Assembly (NCBI GenBank): GCA_011042595.1
Contig: DQWO01000102.1
Location: 1-8,568 of the forward strand
Direction: 5' to 3'
From: Pseudomonadota bacterium
GTDB lineage: Bacteria; Desulfobacterota; Anaeroferrophillalia; Anaeroferrophillales; Anaeroferrophillaceae
Length of the DNA stretch: 8,568 nt
In this document: piece by piece, positions 1-5,613 of the stretch
Layout: each line of letters starts with the position of its first letter
Position numbering within the stretch: the stretch's first letter is position 1
Notes under the pieces: model-generated
What the model was told of the DNA's origin: nothing
What the model saw: only the letters and a program-made list of their open reading frames with translations
Database searches by the model: none
Program-made: the position numbers and the translations under genes

Positions 1-1
1 G

Positions 2-361
2 ATTAACGAGATGAAATACCTGATGCATCCCAAAGGTGTGTTTACCCTGAGGATCAGCGGCAATCCGGTGCGTAAGAATATTGCTTATGCCATTTCCGGT
101 TTCTTTTTCCTTTATATTGTTACTATCCTGTTGGTTACTTTTGTGGTTTCAACCGCCGGTATTGATATTGTCACTTCTCTGACGACAGCACTGGCAACGG
201 TTGGCAACATTGGTCCCGGTTTTGGTCGTATCGGTCCCACTGGTAATTATGCTTTTTATCCCGATTATGTGAAATGGATATTAAGTCTGGCCATGATGGT
301 CGGTCGTCTGGAGATCTATACCGTACTGGTACTTTTGACACCAACTTTCTGGAAGTATTGA
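2..361 (+). CDS. trkH: TrkH-family potassium transporter, C-terminal part (5' end outside window)
   Basis: This is the last 119 residues of a Trk/Ktr-type K+ translocating subunit, an inner-membrane protein that imports potassium with a cytoplasmic TrkA-type NAD-binding regulator. The reading frame is open to the left edge, so the true start lies outside. Visible are a hydrophobic helix (about nt 80-150), then the family's fourth pore-loop motif TVGNIGPGFG (nt 197-226), which contributes to the selectivity filter. A last helix ends in GRLEIYTVLVLLTPTFW, the characteristic TrkH C-terminus. The stop is TGA at 359-361. The gene converges on the NifU-like gene with only 5 bases between stop codons and no visible terminator. 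The family assignment is secure from these motifs; whether the partner is TrkA or KtrA cannot be seen. Confidence 0.92.
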   Translation: MNEMKYLMHPKGVFTLRISGNPVRKNIAYAISGFFFLYIVTILLVTFVVSTAGIDIVTSLTTALATVGNIGPGFGRIGPTGNYAFYPDYVKWILSLAMMVGRLEIYTVLVLLTPTFWKY

Positions 362-366
362 AGCTA

Positions 367-831
367 TCAGGATTGGTAGAGACGTTTCCAGCCGGCAGCG
401 CGTCCCTGGTGATAGTTGTGGATGGTATCCTTCAGGGTTTTGATGGCCAGGTCGGCGCAATGGTGTTCCCTTTCCGGTAGACCGCCCAGTTTTTCACGAA
501 GCGTTTCGGCGTTGATCTGCATGGCCCGCTGTACTTTCATGCCGGTGATCATTTCCGTTAAGGCGCTGCCGCAGGATACTGCGCCGATACAGATGTCACT
601 GATAAATGTTGCGCGGCTAATAATCTCATCTCCTTTATTGCCGGTAACCTGTATCCACATCCACATGGAATCGCCACAGGGTCCCTGGCCGCCTGCATGA
701 CCATCGGTTCTTTCCAATTTTCCCAGGTTGCGGGGGTTTTGCCAGTGATCGATGACCTGGGTTGGGTATAATTGTTTCAGCTTTACTGCTTCCTGGTCTG
801 AAGTTCCAGGTTTATCCTCAGGTTTTTTCAT
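367..831 (-). CDS. NifU/IscU-like iron-sulfur cluster scaffold protein
   Basis: A 154-residue protein matching the NifU N-terminal/IscU fold, which assembles Fe-S clusters on three cysteines and passes them to apoproteins in the cytoplasm. The three ligand cysteines are present in family context: C52 in GPCGDSM (with the conserved Asp54), C81 in ICIGAVSCGSALTEMITG, and C125 in EHHCADLAI with His124 before it. Differences from classical IscU are a roughly 20-residue charged N-terminal extension and an extra Cys87 where IscU has Ser. GLPERE replaces the LPPVK motif recognised by the HscA chaperone, and the tail is Trp/Arg-rich (WKRLY). No iscS, iscA or hscA lies beside it in the window, so it is probably a stand-alone scaffold not dependent on HscA. 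The ATG at 831 has only a weak GGATAA ribosome-binding site. The family is sure; the client proteins are unknown. Confidence 0.88.
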   Translation of the reverse strand: MKKPEDKPGTSDQEAVKLKQLYPTQVIDHWQNPRNLGKLERTDGHAGGQGPCGDSMWMWIQVTGNKGDEIISRATFISDICIGAVSCGSALTEMITGMKVQRAMQINAETLREKLGGLPEREHHCADLAIKTLKDTIHNYHQGRAAGWKRLYQS

Positions 832-884
832 GGTTATTATCCGATAAATTTAGCTGGAATTTTTCTCATCGTTATGTCTAATAG

Positions 885-913
885 TGTATATCATTTCCGG
901 TTGCCGGAAACAA
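885..913 (-). promoter_or_regulatory. possible promoter of the NifU-like gene
   Basis: Read on the minus strand, TTGTTT (913-908) and TATACA (890-885) are 17 bases apart and upstream of the NifU-like ATG. The -35 match is poor (3 of 6), so this is tentative. The perfect inverted repeat 894-910 falls between the two hexamers. Confidence 0.28.
894..910. repeat. operator-like inverted repeat TTTCCGG-TTG-CCGGAAA
   Basis: A perfect 7-base inverted repeat with a 3-base centre lies in the gap between the NifU-like gene and tRNA-Lys. No T-run follows on either strand, so it is not an intrinsic terminator. Its place inside the possible NifU-like promoter would fit a repressor site, but no known regulator motif is recognised. 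Confidence 0.45.
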
Positions 914-927
914 GCAGGTTGCCGCAG

Positions 928-951
928 CCTTTTTTATTATGATAAAAAAGG
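928..951. promoter_or_regulatory. A/T-rich perfect inverted repeat, UP-element-like
   Basis: Arms of 10 bases (928-937 and 942-951; CCTTTTTTAT and its complement) flank a 4-base centre and end one base before the -35 box of the tRNA-Lys promoter. A- and T-tracts at this distance are typical of UP elements, which bind the RNA polymerase alpha C-terminal domain at stable-RNA promoters. The perfect palindrome also leaves room for a protein-binding site. Confidence 0.45.
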
Positions 952-952
952 T

Positions 953-981
953 TTGACAAGTGTCTGGTTTTTCATTATACG
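953..981 (+). promoter_or_regulatory. sigma-70 promoter for tRNA-Lys
   Basis: A consensus TTGACA (953-958) is followed after 17 bases by TATACG (976-981). Transcription would start near 988, giving a leader of about 39 bases before tRNA-Lys at 1027. It is the best -35 match upstream of this tRNA. Confidence 0.75.
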
Positions 982-1026
982 ACTACATTCCTCGCCGGCC
1001 GCGGGGTTGTAGCTTTTAGCCGGTGT

Positions 1027-1102
<76 letters not shown>

Positions 1103-1143
1103 TTTATCAGGGTAAAGTTGCAAGGGGGTAAGGCTGGTGAGTT

Positions 1144-1149
1144 TATGAT
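1144..1149 (+). promoter_or_regulatory. possible -10 box for tRNA-Leu
   Basis: TATGAT matches the -10 consensus at 5 of 6 positions. No good -35 lies 16-18 bases upstream; the nearest, TTGCAA at 1118-1123, is 20 bases away. If used, the transcript would start around 1156, inside the terminator-like stem, and so would lack that hairpin. Tentative. Confidence 0.25.
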
Positions 1150-1152
1150 AGG

Positions 1153-1179
1153 GCCGCAGAGGTTATCCTGTGGCTTTTT
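1153..1179 (+). terminator. terminator-like hairpin between tRNA-Lys and tRNA-Leu
   Basis: GCCGCAG (1153-1159) pairs with CTGTGGC (1168-1174), 7 pairs including one G-T, around an 8-base loop. TTTTT follows directly (1175-1179), then C and more Ts. It would end or attenuate the tRNA-Lys transcript. tRNA-Leu begins only 8 bases after the T-run. Confidence 0.6.
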
Positions 1180-1187
1180 CTGTTTTA

Positions 1188-1271
1188 GCGAGAGTGGCGG
1201 AATTGGCAGACGCACTAGACTTAGGATCTAGCGGTTTTACCGTGGGGGTTCGAGTCCCCCCTCTCGCACCA
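1188..1271 (+). tRNA. tRNA-Leu (anticodon TAG)
   Basis: An 84-base class II tRNA. The acceptor is GCGAGAG/CTCTCGC, and the anticodon stem CTAGA/TCTAG holds loop CTTAGGA with anticodon TAG at 1222-1224. The long variable arm (CGGT-TTTA-CCG) is typical of leucine tRNAs. The T arm is GGGGG-TTCGAGT-CCCCC. Discriminator A and the CCA end (1269-1271) are encoded. It reads the codon CUA. Confidence 0.97.
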
Positions 1272-1331
1272 TTATATCTTCCATGCCCAAATGGGACAAG
1301 TAACCTTGCCGGTTGCAACTGCTTATTTTTC

Positions 1332-1360
1332 TTGATTTTATCCGTATTTCAAATTATTAT
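1332..1360 (+). promoter_or_regulatory. sigma-70 promoter for tig
   Basis: TTGATT (1332-1337, 4 of 6) and TATTAT (1355-1360, 5 of 6) are 17 bases apart. The predicted start is near 1367, leaving a leader of about 70 bases before the tig start codon. Confidence 0.6.
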
Positions 1361-1438
1361 CCTGATTTATTCTGCTAAATGGCTGGTCTTGTAGAAAAGG
1401 TTGGCCGCTGATTTTTGTGTAATGAAAGGGCATAGTCG

Positions 1439-2746
1439 ATGGAATTTACGGTTTCTGACCTTAGTGCAGTGAAAAAAAAGATTGAAATTTCTGTTGATCA
1501 GGAGCGAATCCAGGGTGAATTGGATAAGTCGATGAAAAAATATCGTAAAAAGGCCAAGGTTAAGGGTTTTCGGCCGGGAAAAGTTCCGCTTAATATCGTG
1601 AAAAACCTTTATTTTGATCAGATCAGGGCTGAGGTGATGGAAGATCTGGTGCAAAAGGTCTACCTTGAAGCTTTAAATGAAACAAAATTGATTCCTTTAG
1701 CTTTTCCTGAGATTGCAAACCTTTCTTTTGGTGATGAGAATGATTATCTTTCTTATGAAGCGATCATTGAAGTTAAGCCTCAGTTTGAATTGGAGGGCTA
1801 TTTGGGGCTGGAGCTTGAAAGAGAGCCGGTGGAAGTAACGGATCAGGATAGAGAAGAAAGCATGGAAAACCTGCGCCAGGCATATGCCCATTTTGCCACG
1901 GTTGAGGATCGCCCGGCCAAAGAAGGTGATACCTTGATTATTGATTTTGTCGGCAAAGTTGATGGGGAGGAATTTACCGGAGGTTCAGCCTCGGAATATA
2001 CGGTTGAAATTGGTTCTGGCAGCTTTATTCCTGACCTGGAAAAACAATTGGTTGGTTTGAAACTGAATGAAACCCGTGATCTTGAGGTTACTTTTCCTGA
2101 AGATTATCACCATAAAGAACTGGCGGGAAAACCTGCTGTTTTTACGGTAACAGTTAATGAAATTAAGGAGAAAAAGCTGCCTGAGATCAATGATGATTTT
2201 GCGGCGGATGTCTCAACGGGGCAAATAACCTCTCTGGATGAGCTTAAAAATAAACTTGAGGAAGGGATTAAAGCCCGTAAAGATGATTTAGTTCGCCGGA
2301 AACTGGTTGATGATTTACTGGCAAAATTGCGTGATCTGGTGGAATTTGAAATTCCTGAATGCCTGGTAGAAAGTGAGAAAAAATCTATGATAGAGGGGAT
2401 GAAATCCCGTTATCAGAGCCAGGGGATTGATGCTGTTATGGTTGACCAAATGGTGGCTGCCAACCAGGAAAAGATTGCCGAAGATGCAGCCCGAACAGTT
2501 AAGAACACTTTAATTCTTGAACAAATAGCTGATCGTGAAAAGATGACGGCGACCCAGGATGAAATCAATAATCAGTTGCAAAAGTTTATTGCCCAGTCTG
2601 GACAGAATCCGCAGGCATTAAGGGAATATTTTCAGGGCCGTGAAGCGGAGTTGCAGGAGATGCTCCATAACCAGGCTCTGATGGATAAGCTTATTGATTA
2701 TCTGCTGGAAAAAGCTACCTATGTAGAATCTGAATTGAGCGATTAG
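1439..2746 (+). CDS. tig: trigger factor (ribosome-associated chaperone and prolyl isomerase)
   Basis: The 435-residue length is typical of trigger factor, which docks at the ribosome exit tunnel, shields nascent chains and catalyses peptidyl-prolyl isomerisation. The N-terminal ribosome-binding domain carries the signature GFRPGKVP at residues 43-50. The FKBP-type isomerase domain spans about residues 160-245 (EGDTLIIDFVGKVDGEEFTGG at its start, FPEDYHHKELAGKPAVF later). The helical, charge-rich C-terminal domain (about 250-435) forms the arms of the chaperone cradle. The ATG at 1439 has GAAAGGG 8 bases upstream, and the product begins MEFTVSDL as expected. A promoter lies upstream. The 377-base spacer to clpP, filled with palindromes, is unusually long for this cluster. 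Confidence 0.98.
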   Translation: MEFTVSDLSAVKKKIEISVDQERIQGELDKSMKKYRKKAKVKGFRPGKVPLNIVKNLYFDQIRAEVMEDLVQKVYLEALNETKLIPLAFPEIANLSFGDENDYLSYEAIIEVKPQFELEGYLGLELEREPVEVTDQDREESMENLRQAYAHFATVEDRPAKEGDTLIIDFVGKVDGEEFTGGSASEYTVEIGSGSFIPDLEKQLVGLKLNETRDLEVTFPEDYHHKELAGKPAVFTVTVNEIKEKKLPEINDDFAADVSTGQITSLDELKNKLEEGIKARKDDLVRRKLVDDLLAKLRDLVEFEIPECLVESEKKSMIEGMKSRYQSQGIDAVMVDQMVAANQEKIAEDAARTVKNTLILEQIADREKMTATQDEINNQLQKFIAQSGQNPQALREYFQGREAELQEMLHNQALMDKLIDYLLEKATYVESELSD

Positions 2747-2756
2747 GCCTTAGCTG

Positions 2757-2789
2757 TCAGCTATCAGTCTAATGATTACTGAAAGCTGA
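2757..2789. repeat. imperfect inverted repeat after tig
   Basis: TCAGCTATCAGT (2757-2768) and ACTGAAAGCTGA (2778-2789) form a 12-base stem with one mismatch and a 9-base loop, starting 10 bases after the tig stop. GCTGATC then occurs twice in tandem (2785-2798). No T-run follows, so this is not a classical terminator; it looks like an intergenic palindromic repeat or a folded 3' end. Confidence 0.6.
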
Positions 2790-2800
2790 TCGCTGATCGC

Positions 2801-2832
2801 GTTCATCAGGAAATGAATGTTTCCGGATGAAC
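2801..2832. repeat. strong hairpin in the tig-clpP spacer
   Basis: The 13-base arms 2801-2813 and 2820-2832 pair except for one A-G mismatch (GTTCATC with GATGAAC outside, GGAAA with TTTCC inside) around the loop TGAATG. No T-run follows. It may stabilise the tig mRNA 3' end or be a fixed intergenic repeat. Confidence 0.6.
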
Positions 2833-2868
2833 ACTACTTAGCTAATGCAGAAAAATAGTTATTGTACC

Positions 2869-2875
2869 TTATTAA
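2869..2875 (+). repeat. left copy of flanking direct repeat TTATTAA (possible target-site duplication)
   Basis: TTATTAA directly precedes the left terminal inverted repeat of the 2876-3090 element, and the same 7 bases follow the right one at 3091-3097. This is the expected footprint of transposase-mediated insertion, though the sequence is A/T-rich and a 7-base match by chance is not excluded. Confidence 0.55.
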
Positions 2876-3090
2876 CTCAACTTTCTGAGTTGGACTTTCA
2901 AGATACATTGTCAAGCTGTTCGGGCTTGGCTCATAGCGGTATTGACCGCCGAACGAATCACCACGACGGTGATTTGCGGCGGGCACCTCACAGCTGCACA
3001 CGATGTGCAGCGAGAATGAGCGAGAGCCATGCCGGAACAGCCTTTAAATATTTTTTTTTCGGCTTTTTTTTCATAACTCAGAAAGTTGAG
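2876..3090 (+). mobile_element. MITE-like structured repeat element, complete copy
   Basis: A 215-bp element with no credible coding capacity of its own. Its ends are perfect 16-base inverted repeats: CTCAACTTTCTGAGTT (2876-2891) and its complement (3075-3090). Including the flanks, AACTCA and TGAGTT also let each end fold on itself. Inside, in order: a small stem CAAGC/GCTTG (2912-2928); GCGGT/ACCGC (2936-2949); hairpin 1, CCGCC plus GAATCACC pairing with GGTGATTT plus GGCGG (2946-2982); hairpin 2, GCTGCACA-CGA-TGTGCAGC (2993-3011); a block identical to copy 2 (3010-3039); and T-runs (3051-3059, 3064-3071). A second copy lies inverted at the window's right end. It is non-autonomous, with no transposase in the window. 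It could equally be described as a dispersed structured RNA gene carried between inverted repeats. Confidence 0.78.
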
Positions 3091-3097
3091 TTATTAA
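3091..3097 (+). repeat. right copy of flanking direct repeat TTATTAA
   Basis: This pairs with 2869-2875 and lies exactly outside the right terminal inverted repeat. It is 12 bases before the clpP ribosome-binding site, so the insertion sits very close to the clpP translation start region. Confidence 0.55.
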
Positions 3098-3123
3098 TTG
3101 TTTTTTTTAAAGGATTGAATATT

Positions 3124-3732
3124 ATGAGTTATGTACCGATGGTGGTCGAGCAGAGCCCGAAAGGTGAAAGGGCTTATGATATTTATTCACGCCTGTTGCG
3201 GGACCGGATCGTTTTTTTGGGAACTGCCATAGATAACCAGGTGGCCAATGCTATTATTGCTCAGCTCCTATTCCTGGAAGCCGATGATCCTGATAAGGAT
3301 ATCAACATTTATATAAATTCACCAGGTGGGGCCGTTTCTGCCGGGTTGGCAATCTATGACACCATGCAGTTTGTTAAACCGGATGTGACTACCATTTGCG
3401 TCGGACAGGCGGCCAGCATGGGGGCATTGCTTTTGGCTGCCGGGGCGGATGGGAAAAGATATGCTTTGCCCCACGCGACAATTATGCTTCACCAGGTTAT
3501 GGGTGGGGTTTCCGGACAGGCTTCAGATGTTGAAATTCATGCTCGGGAGATTTTGCGTCTGAAAAAATCATTGAACCAGATTTTGCATCGCCATACCAGA
3601 AAGACCATGAAAAATATCCAGGTTGATACTGATCGAGATTTCTTTATGTCAGCACAACAGGCTAAAGATTATGGTGTAATTGACGAAATTATTGAGCATC
3701 GATTGGTTCGTGAGAAGGTGGAGAAAAAATGA
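3124..3732 (+). CDS. clpP: ATP-dependent Clp protease, proteolytic subunit ClpP
   Basis: The 202-residue serine peptidase of the ClpP family (S14) forms a two-ring tetradecamer that degrades proteins fed in by ClpX in the cytoplasm. The catalytic triad is visible at the usual places: Ser98 in [11 protein letters not shown], His123 in MLHQ, and Asp172 in [14 protein letters not shown] (66-69) is the oxyanion-strand motif. The start is ATG 3124, giving [11 protein letters not shown], the normal ClpP N-terminus, with AAAGGA 9 bases upstream. The frame stays open further left to 2845, but that stretch is the repeat element and has no ClpP character. The stop overlaps the clpX start (ATGA), so the two are translationally coupled. 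No good promoter is visible between the element and the gene; readthrough from tig is likely. Confidence 0.98.
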   Translation: MSYVPMVVEQSPKGERAYDIYSRLLRDRIVFLGTAIDNQVANAIIAQLLFLEADDPDKDINIYINSPGGAVSAGLAIYDTMQFVKPDVTTICVGQAASMGALLLAAGADGKRYALPHATIMLHQVMGGVSGQASDVEIHAREILRLKKSLNQILHRHTRKTMKNIQVDTDRDFFMSAQQAKDYGVIDEIIEHRLVREKVEKK

Positions 3733-5006
3733 AACGGGATAAAGAAAGTGGCTTGCTCAGGTGTTCTTTCTGCGGCAAGGATCAGAATAGTGTGAAAAAG
3801 CTCATTGCGGGCCCGTCAGTGTTTATCTGCAATGAGTGTATTGAACTGTGTAATAATATTATTTCCGGTGAGCTGGAGAAAGAGTCTCTGACCAAGTTTC
3901 GGGAGGATATCCCTTCGCCGCGGGAGCTCAAGGATAGCCTGGATGAATATATTATTGGTCAGGATATGGCCAAGAAAAAACTTGCCGTTGCCGTCTATAA
4001 CCATTACAAACGGATTGCTTCCCAGGAATATGATGATGACCAGGAAGTAGAACTGCAAAAAAGTAATATTGTCCTGATTGGTCCAACTGGCTGCGGTAAA
4101 ACTCTGCTGGCCCAGACATTGGCCCGTATTATCCAGGTTCCCTTTACCATTGCTGATGCCACCAACCTGACAGAGGCTGGTTATGTTGGTGAGGATGTGG
4201 AGAACATCCTGGTTTCATTGCTGCAGGCTGCAGATTATGATATCGAACTGGCATCCAGGGGTATTGTCTATATTGATGAGATTGACAAAATTGCCCGCAA
4301 GGGGGACAGCCCTTCCATAACTCGGGATGTCTCGGGTGAAGGGGTGCAGCAGGCCCTGTTGAAAATCCTTGAGGGAACGATTGCCAATGTTCCCCCAAAA
4401 GGCGGGCGTAAACACCCGCAACAGGAGTTTATCAAGCTGGATACCCGTGATATTCTTTTTATCTGCGGTGGAGCCTTCAATGGCCTGGATGAAATAGTAC
4501 AACGGCGTTTGCGCGGCAATGTTCTGGGATTTAATTCGATCCTTAACGACAAAAGTGAACTGACTGCCGAAGAGATTTTCAGCCAGGTAACCCCAGCAGA
4601 TTTGCTCAAATATGGCCTGATTCCAGAATTCATCGGCCGGTTGCCGGTCTTGGCGGCTTTGGGAGAGCTGGATGAGGAGGCTTTGGTTCGCATCCTTACC
4701 GAACCCAAGAATTCCTTGGTGAAACAGTATAAAAAGATGTTTGCCATGGACAAGGTGGAACTGGAATTTTCCGGGCGGGCCTTGCAACGAATTGCGGTCA
4801 AGGCAACCGAGCAAAAAACCGGTGCCCGGGGGTTACGTTCTATTATCGAGTCGGTGATGACCGACATCATGTTTGATCTGCCGCAAATGGACGCCAGCCG
4901 CTGCGTTATAGAAGAAGAAGTGATTGACGGTAATGGTACGCCGCTTCTGGTTTTTGAAAAAGGGAAAAAGAGCCAGAAAGAGCCGGACAAGGCCTATGGC
5001 AGCTGA
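3729..5006 (+). CDS. clpX: ATP-dependent Clp protease, ATP-binding unfoldase subunit ClpX
   Basis: The 425-residue AAA+ unfoldase recognises tagged proteins, unfolds them with ATP and threads them into ClpP. The N-terminal zinc-binding domain has Cys12, Cys15, Cys34 and Cys37. Walker A is GPTGCGKT (118-125), pore loop 1 is GYVG (151-154), and Walker B is IVYIDE with D183 and E184. The RKH pore loop is at 227-229. The ClpP-docking loop reads LGF (266-268) rather than IGF, a variant found in other functional ClpX proteins. The sensor-2 arginine lies in GARGLR (R367). The ATG at 3729 overlaps the clpP stop by 4 bases, so the pair forms one operon. In E. coli lon follows; here hup does. Confidence 0.98.
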   Translation: MKRDKESGLLRCSFCGKDQNSVKKLIAGPSVFICNECIELCNNIISGELEKESLTKFREDIPSPRELKDSLDEYIIGQDMAKKKLAVAVYNHYKRIASQEYDDDQEVELQKSNIVLIGPTGCGKTLLAQTLARIIQVPFTIADATNLTEAGYVGEDVENILVSLLQAADYDIELASRGIVYIDEIDKIARKGDSPSITRDVSGEGVQQALLKILEGTIANVPPKGGRKHPQQEFIKLDTRDILFICGGAFNGLDEIVQRRLRGNVLGFNSILNDKSELTAEEIFSQVTPADLLKYGLIPEFIGRLPVLAALGELDEEALVRILTEPKNSLVKQYKKMFAMDKVELEFSGRALQRIAVKATEQKTGARGLRSIIESVMTDIMFDLPQMDASRCVIEEEVIDGNGTPLLVFEKGKKSQKEPDKAYGS

Positions 5007-5014
5007 GTTTTTGC

Positions 5015-5043
5015 TTGACATGGCTTTAAGGTGGTTGTAATAA
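5015..5043 (+). promoter_or_regulatory. probable promoter of the hup-tRNA-Val-tRNA-Asp unit
   Basis: Consensus TTGACA (5015-5020) starts 9 bases after the clpX stop. For the -10 there are two overlapping choices: TGTAAT (5036-5041, 5 of 6, 15-base spacer) or TAATAA (5038-5043, 3 of 6, 17-base spacer). The perfect -35 makes a promoter likely, but the exact -10 is uncertain. Confidence 0.55.
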
Positions 5044-5089
5044 GGTCGAAGTTTTAAATTATCTTAATAAGAAAAGGGGGATTACTATT

Positions 5090-5362
5090 ATGACAAAGGC
5101 TGAATTGGTCGAGGGGATTGCCGGAAAAGCTGGTGTTTCCAAGGCTGCCGCGGAGAAAGTATTGAAAGCTTTCATGGAAGAAGTTAAAGGCGGAATTAAA
5201 AAGGGTGAAAGAGTCACTCTGGTAGGTTTCGGTACCTTTTATGCGGCTGCACGTCCTGCACGGATGGGCCGGAATCCTCGTACCGGGGAAGAAATTAAAA
5301 TCCCCGCCTGTACGGTTCCGAAGTTCAAGGCTGGTAAAGCTTTAAAGGATGATCTGAACTAA
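5090..5362 (+). CDS. hup: DNA-binding protein HU
   Basis: A 90-residue HU/IHF-family nucleoid protein that binds and bends DNA as a dimer, compacting the chromosome and assisting replication, repair and recombination. The MTKAELVEGIAGKAGVSK start is a typical HU N-terminal helix pair. GFGTF (46-50) is the core signature, and the DNA-binding arm carries RNPRTGEE with the intercalating Pro63. The C-terminal helix ends in PKFKAGKALKDDLN. Sequence features fit HU better than IHF, since the length and termini lack IHF-type extensions. The AAAAGGGGG ribosome-binding site at 5072-5080 is strong, as expected for an abundant protein. tRNA-Val begins 12 bases after the stop with no terminator between, so the HU mRNA probably runs into the tRNAs. 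Confidence 0.97.
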   Translation: MTKAELVEGIAGKAGVSKAAAEKVLKAFMEEVKGGIKKGERVTLVGFGTFYAAARPARMGRNPRTGEEIKIPACTVPKFKAGKALKDDLN

Positions 5363-5374
5363 AGCTGTTTGTGT

Positions 5375-5447
5375 GGGCGGGTAGCTCAGCTGGGAGAGCA
5401 CCGGCCTTACAAGCCGGGGGTCACAGGTTCGATCCCTGTTCCGCCTA
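5375..5447 (+). tRNA. tRNA-Val (anticodon TAC), CCA not encoded
   Basis: A 73-base cloverleaf. The acceptor is GGGCGGG/TCCGCCT with G-T pairs at both ends of the stem, the D arm GCTC/GAGC, the anticodon stem CCGGC/GCCGG with loop CTTACAA (anticodon at 5408-5410), and the T arm ACAGG-TTCGATC-CCTGT. Discriminator A at 5447 is followed by TTC, so CCA must be added by nucleotidyltransferase. The other three tRNAs in the window encode CCA. It reads GUA and neighbouring valine codons. Confidence 0.95.
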
Positions 5448-5476
5448 TTCTGTTGCATAAGGTTTGCTTCATTTGC

Positions 5477-5553
<77 letters not shown>

Positions 5554-5564
5554 TTATCTGATAG

Positions 5565-5613
5565 AAAAAGAGCTACTTGTCATTGGGCGAGTAGCTCTTT
5601 TTGCTTTGCTTTT
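5565..5613 (+). terminator. strong Rho-independent terminator after tRNA-Asp
   Basis: AAAAAGAGCTACT (5565-5577) and AGTAGCTCTTTTT (5590-5602) form a perfect 13-base stem with a 12-base loop. Further T-rich sequence follows to 5615. The A-run and T-run on the two arms make it work in either direction. It closes the hup-tRNA unit only 29 bases before the ileS start codon. Confidence 0.85.

Noticed and set aside
1300..1330. Terminator after tRNA-Leu
   Set aside because: GTAACC/GGTTGC gives only a 6-base stem with a G-T pair, and the nearest T-run is 9 bases away, so it is too weak to call.
2801..2840. Intrinsic terminator of tig
   Set aside because: The stem is strong but no T-run follows it, so it was listed as a hairpin repeat instead.
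2869..3097. Integron attC site or CRISPR unit
   Set aside because: The ends do not show the GTTRRRY/RYYYAAC core-site arrangement of attC, no integrase is near, and there is no regularly spaced repeat-spacer array.
4144..4990. Several long minus-strand open frames inside clpX
   Set aside because: They are shadows of clpX; they lack ribosome-binding sites and family motifs, and clpX is intact in every conserved element.
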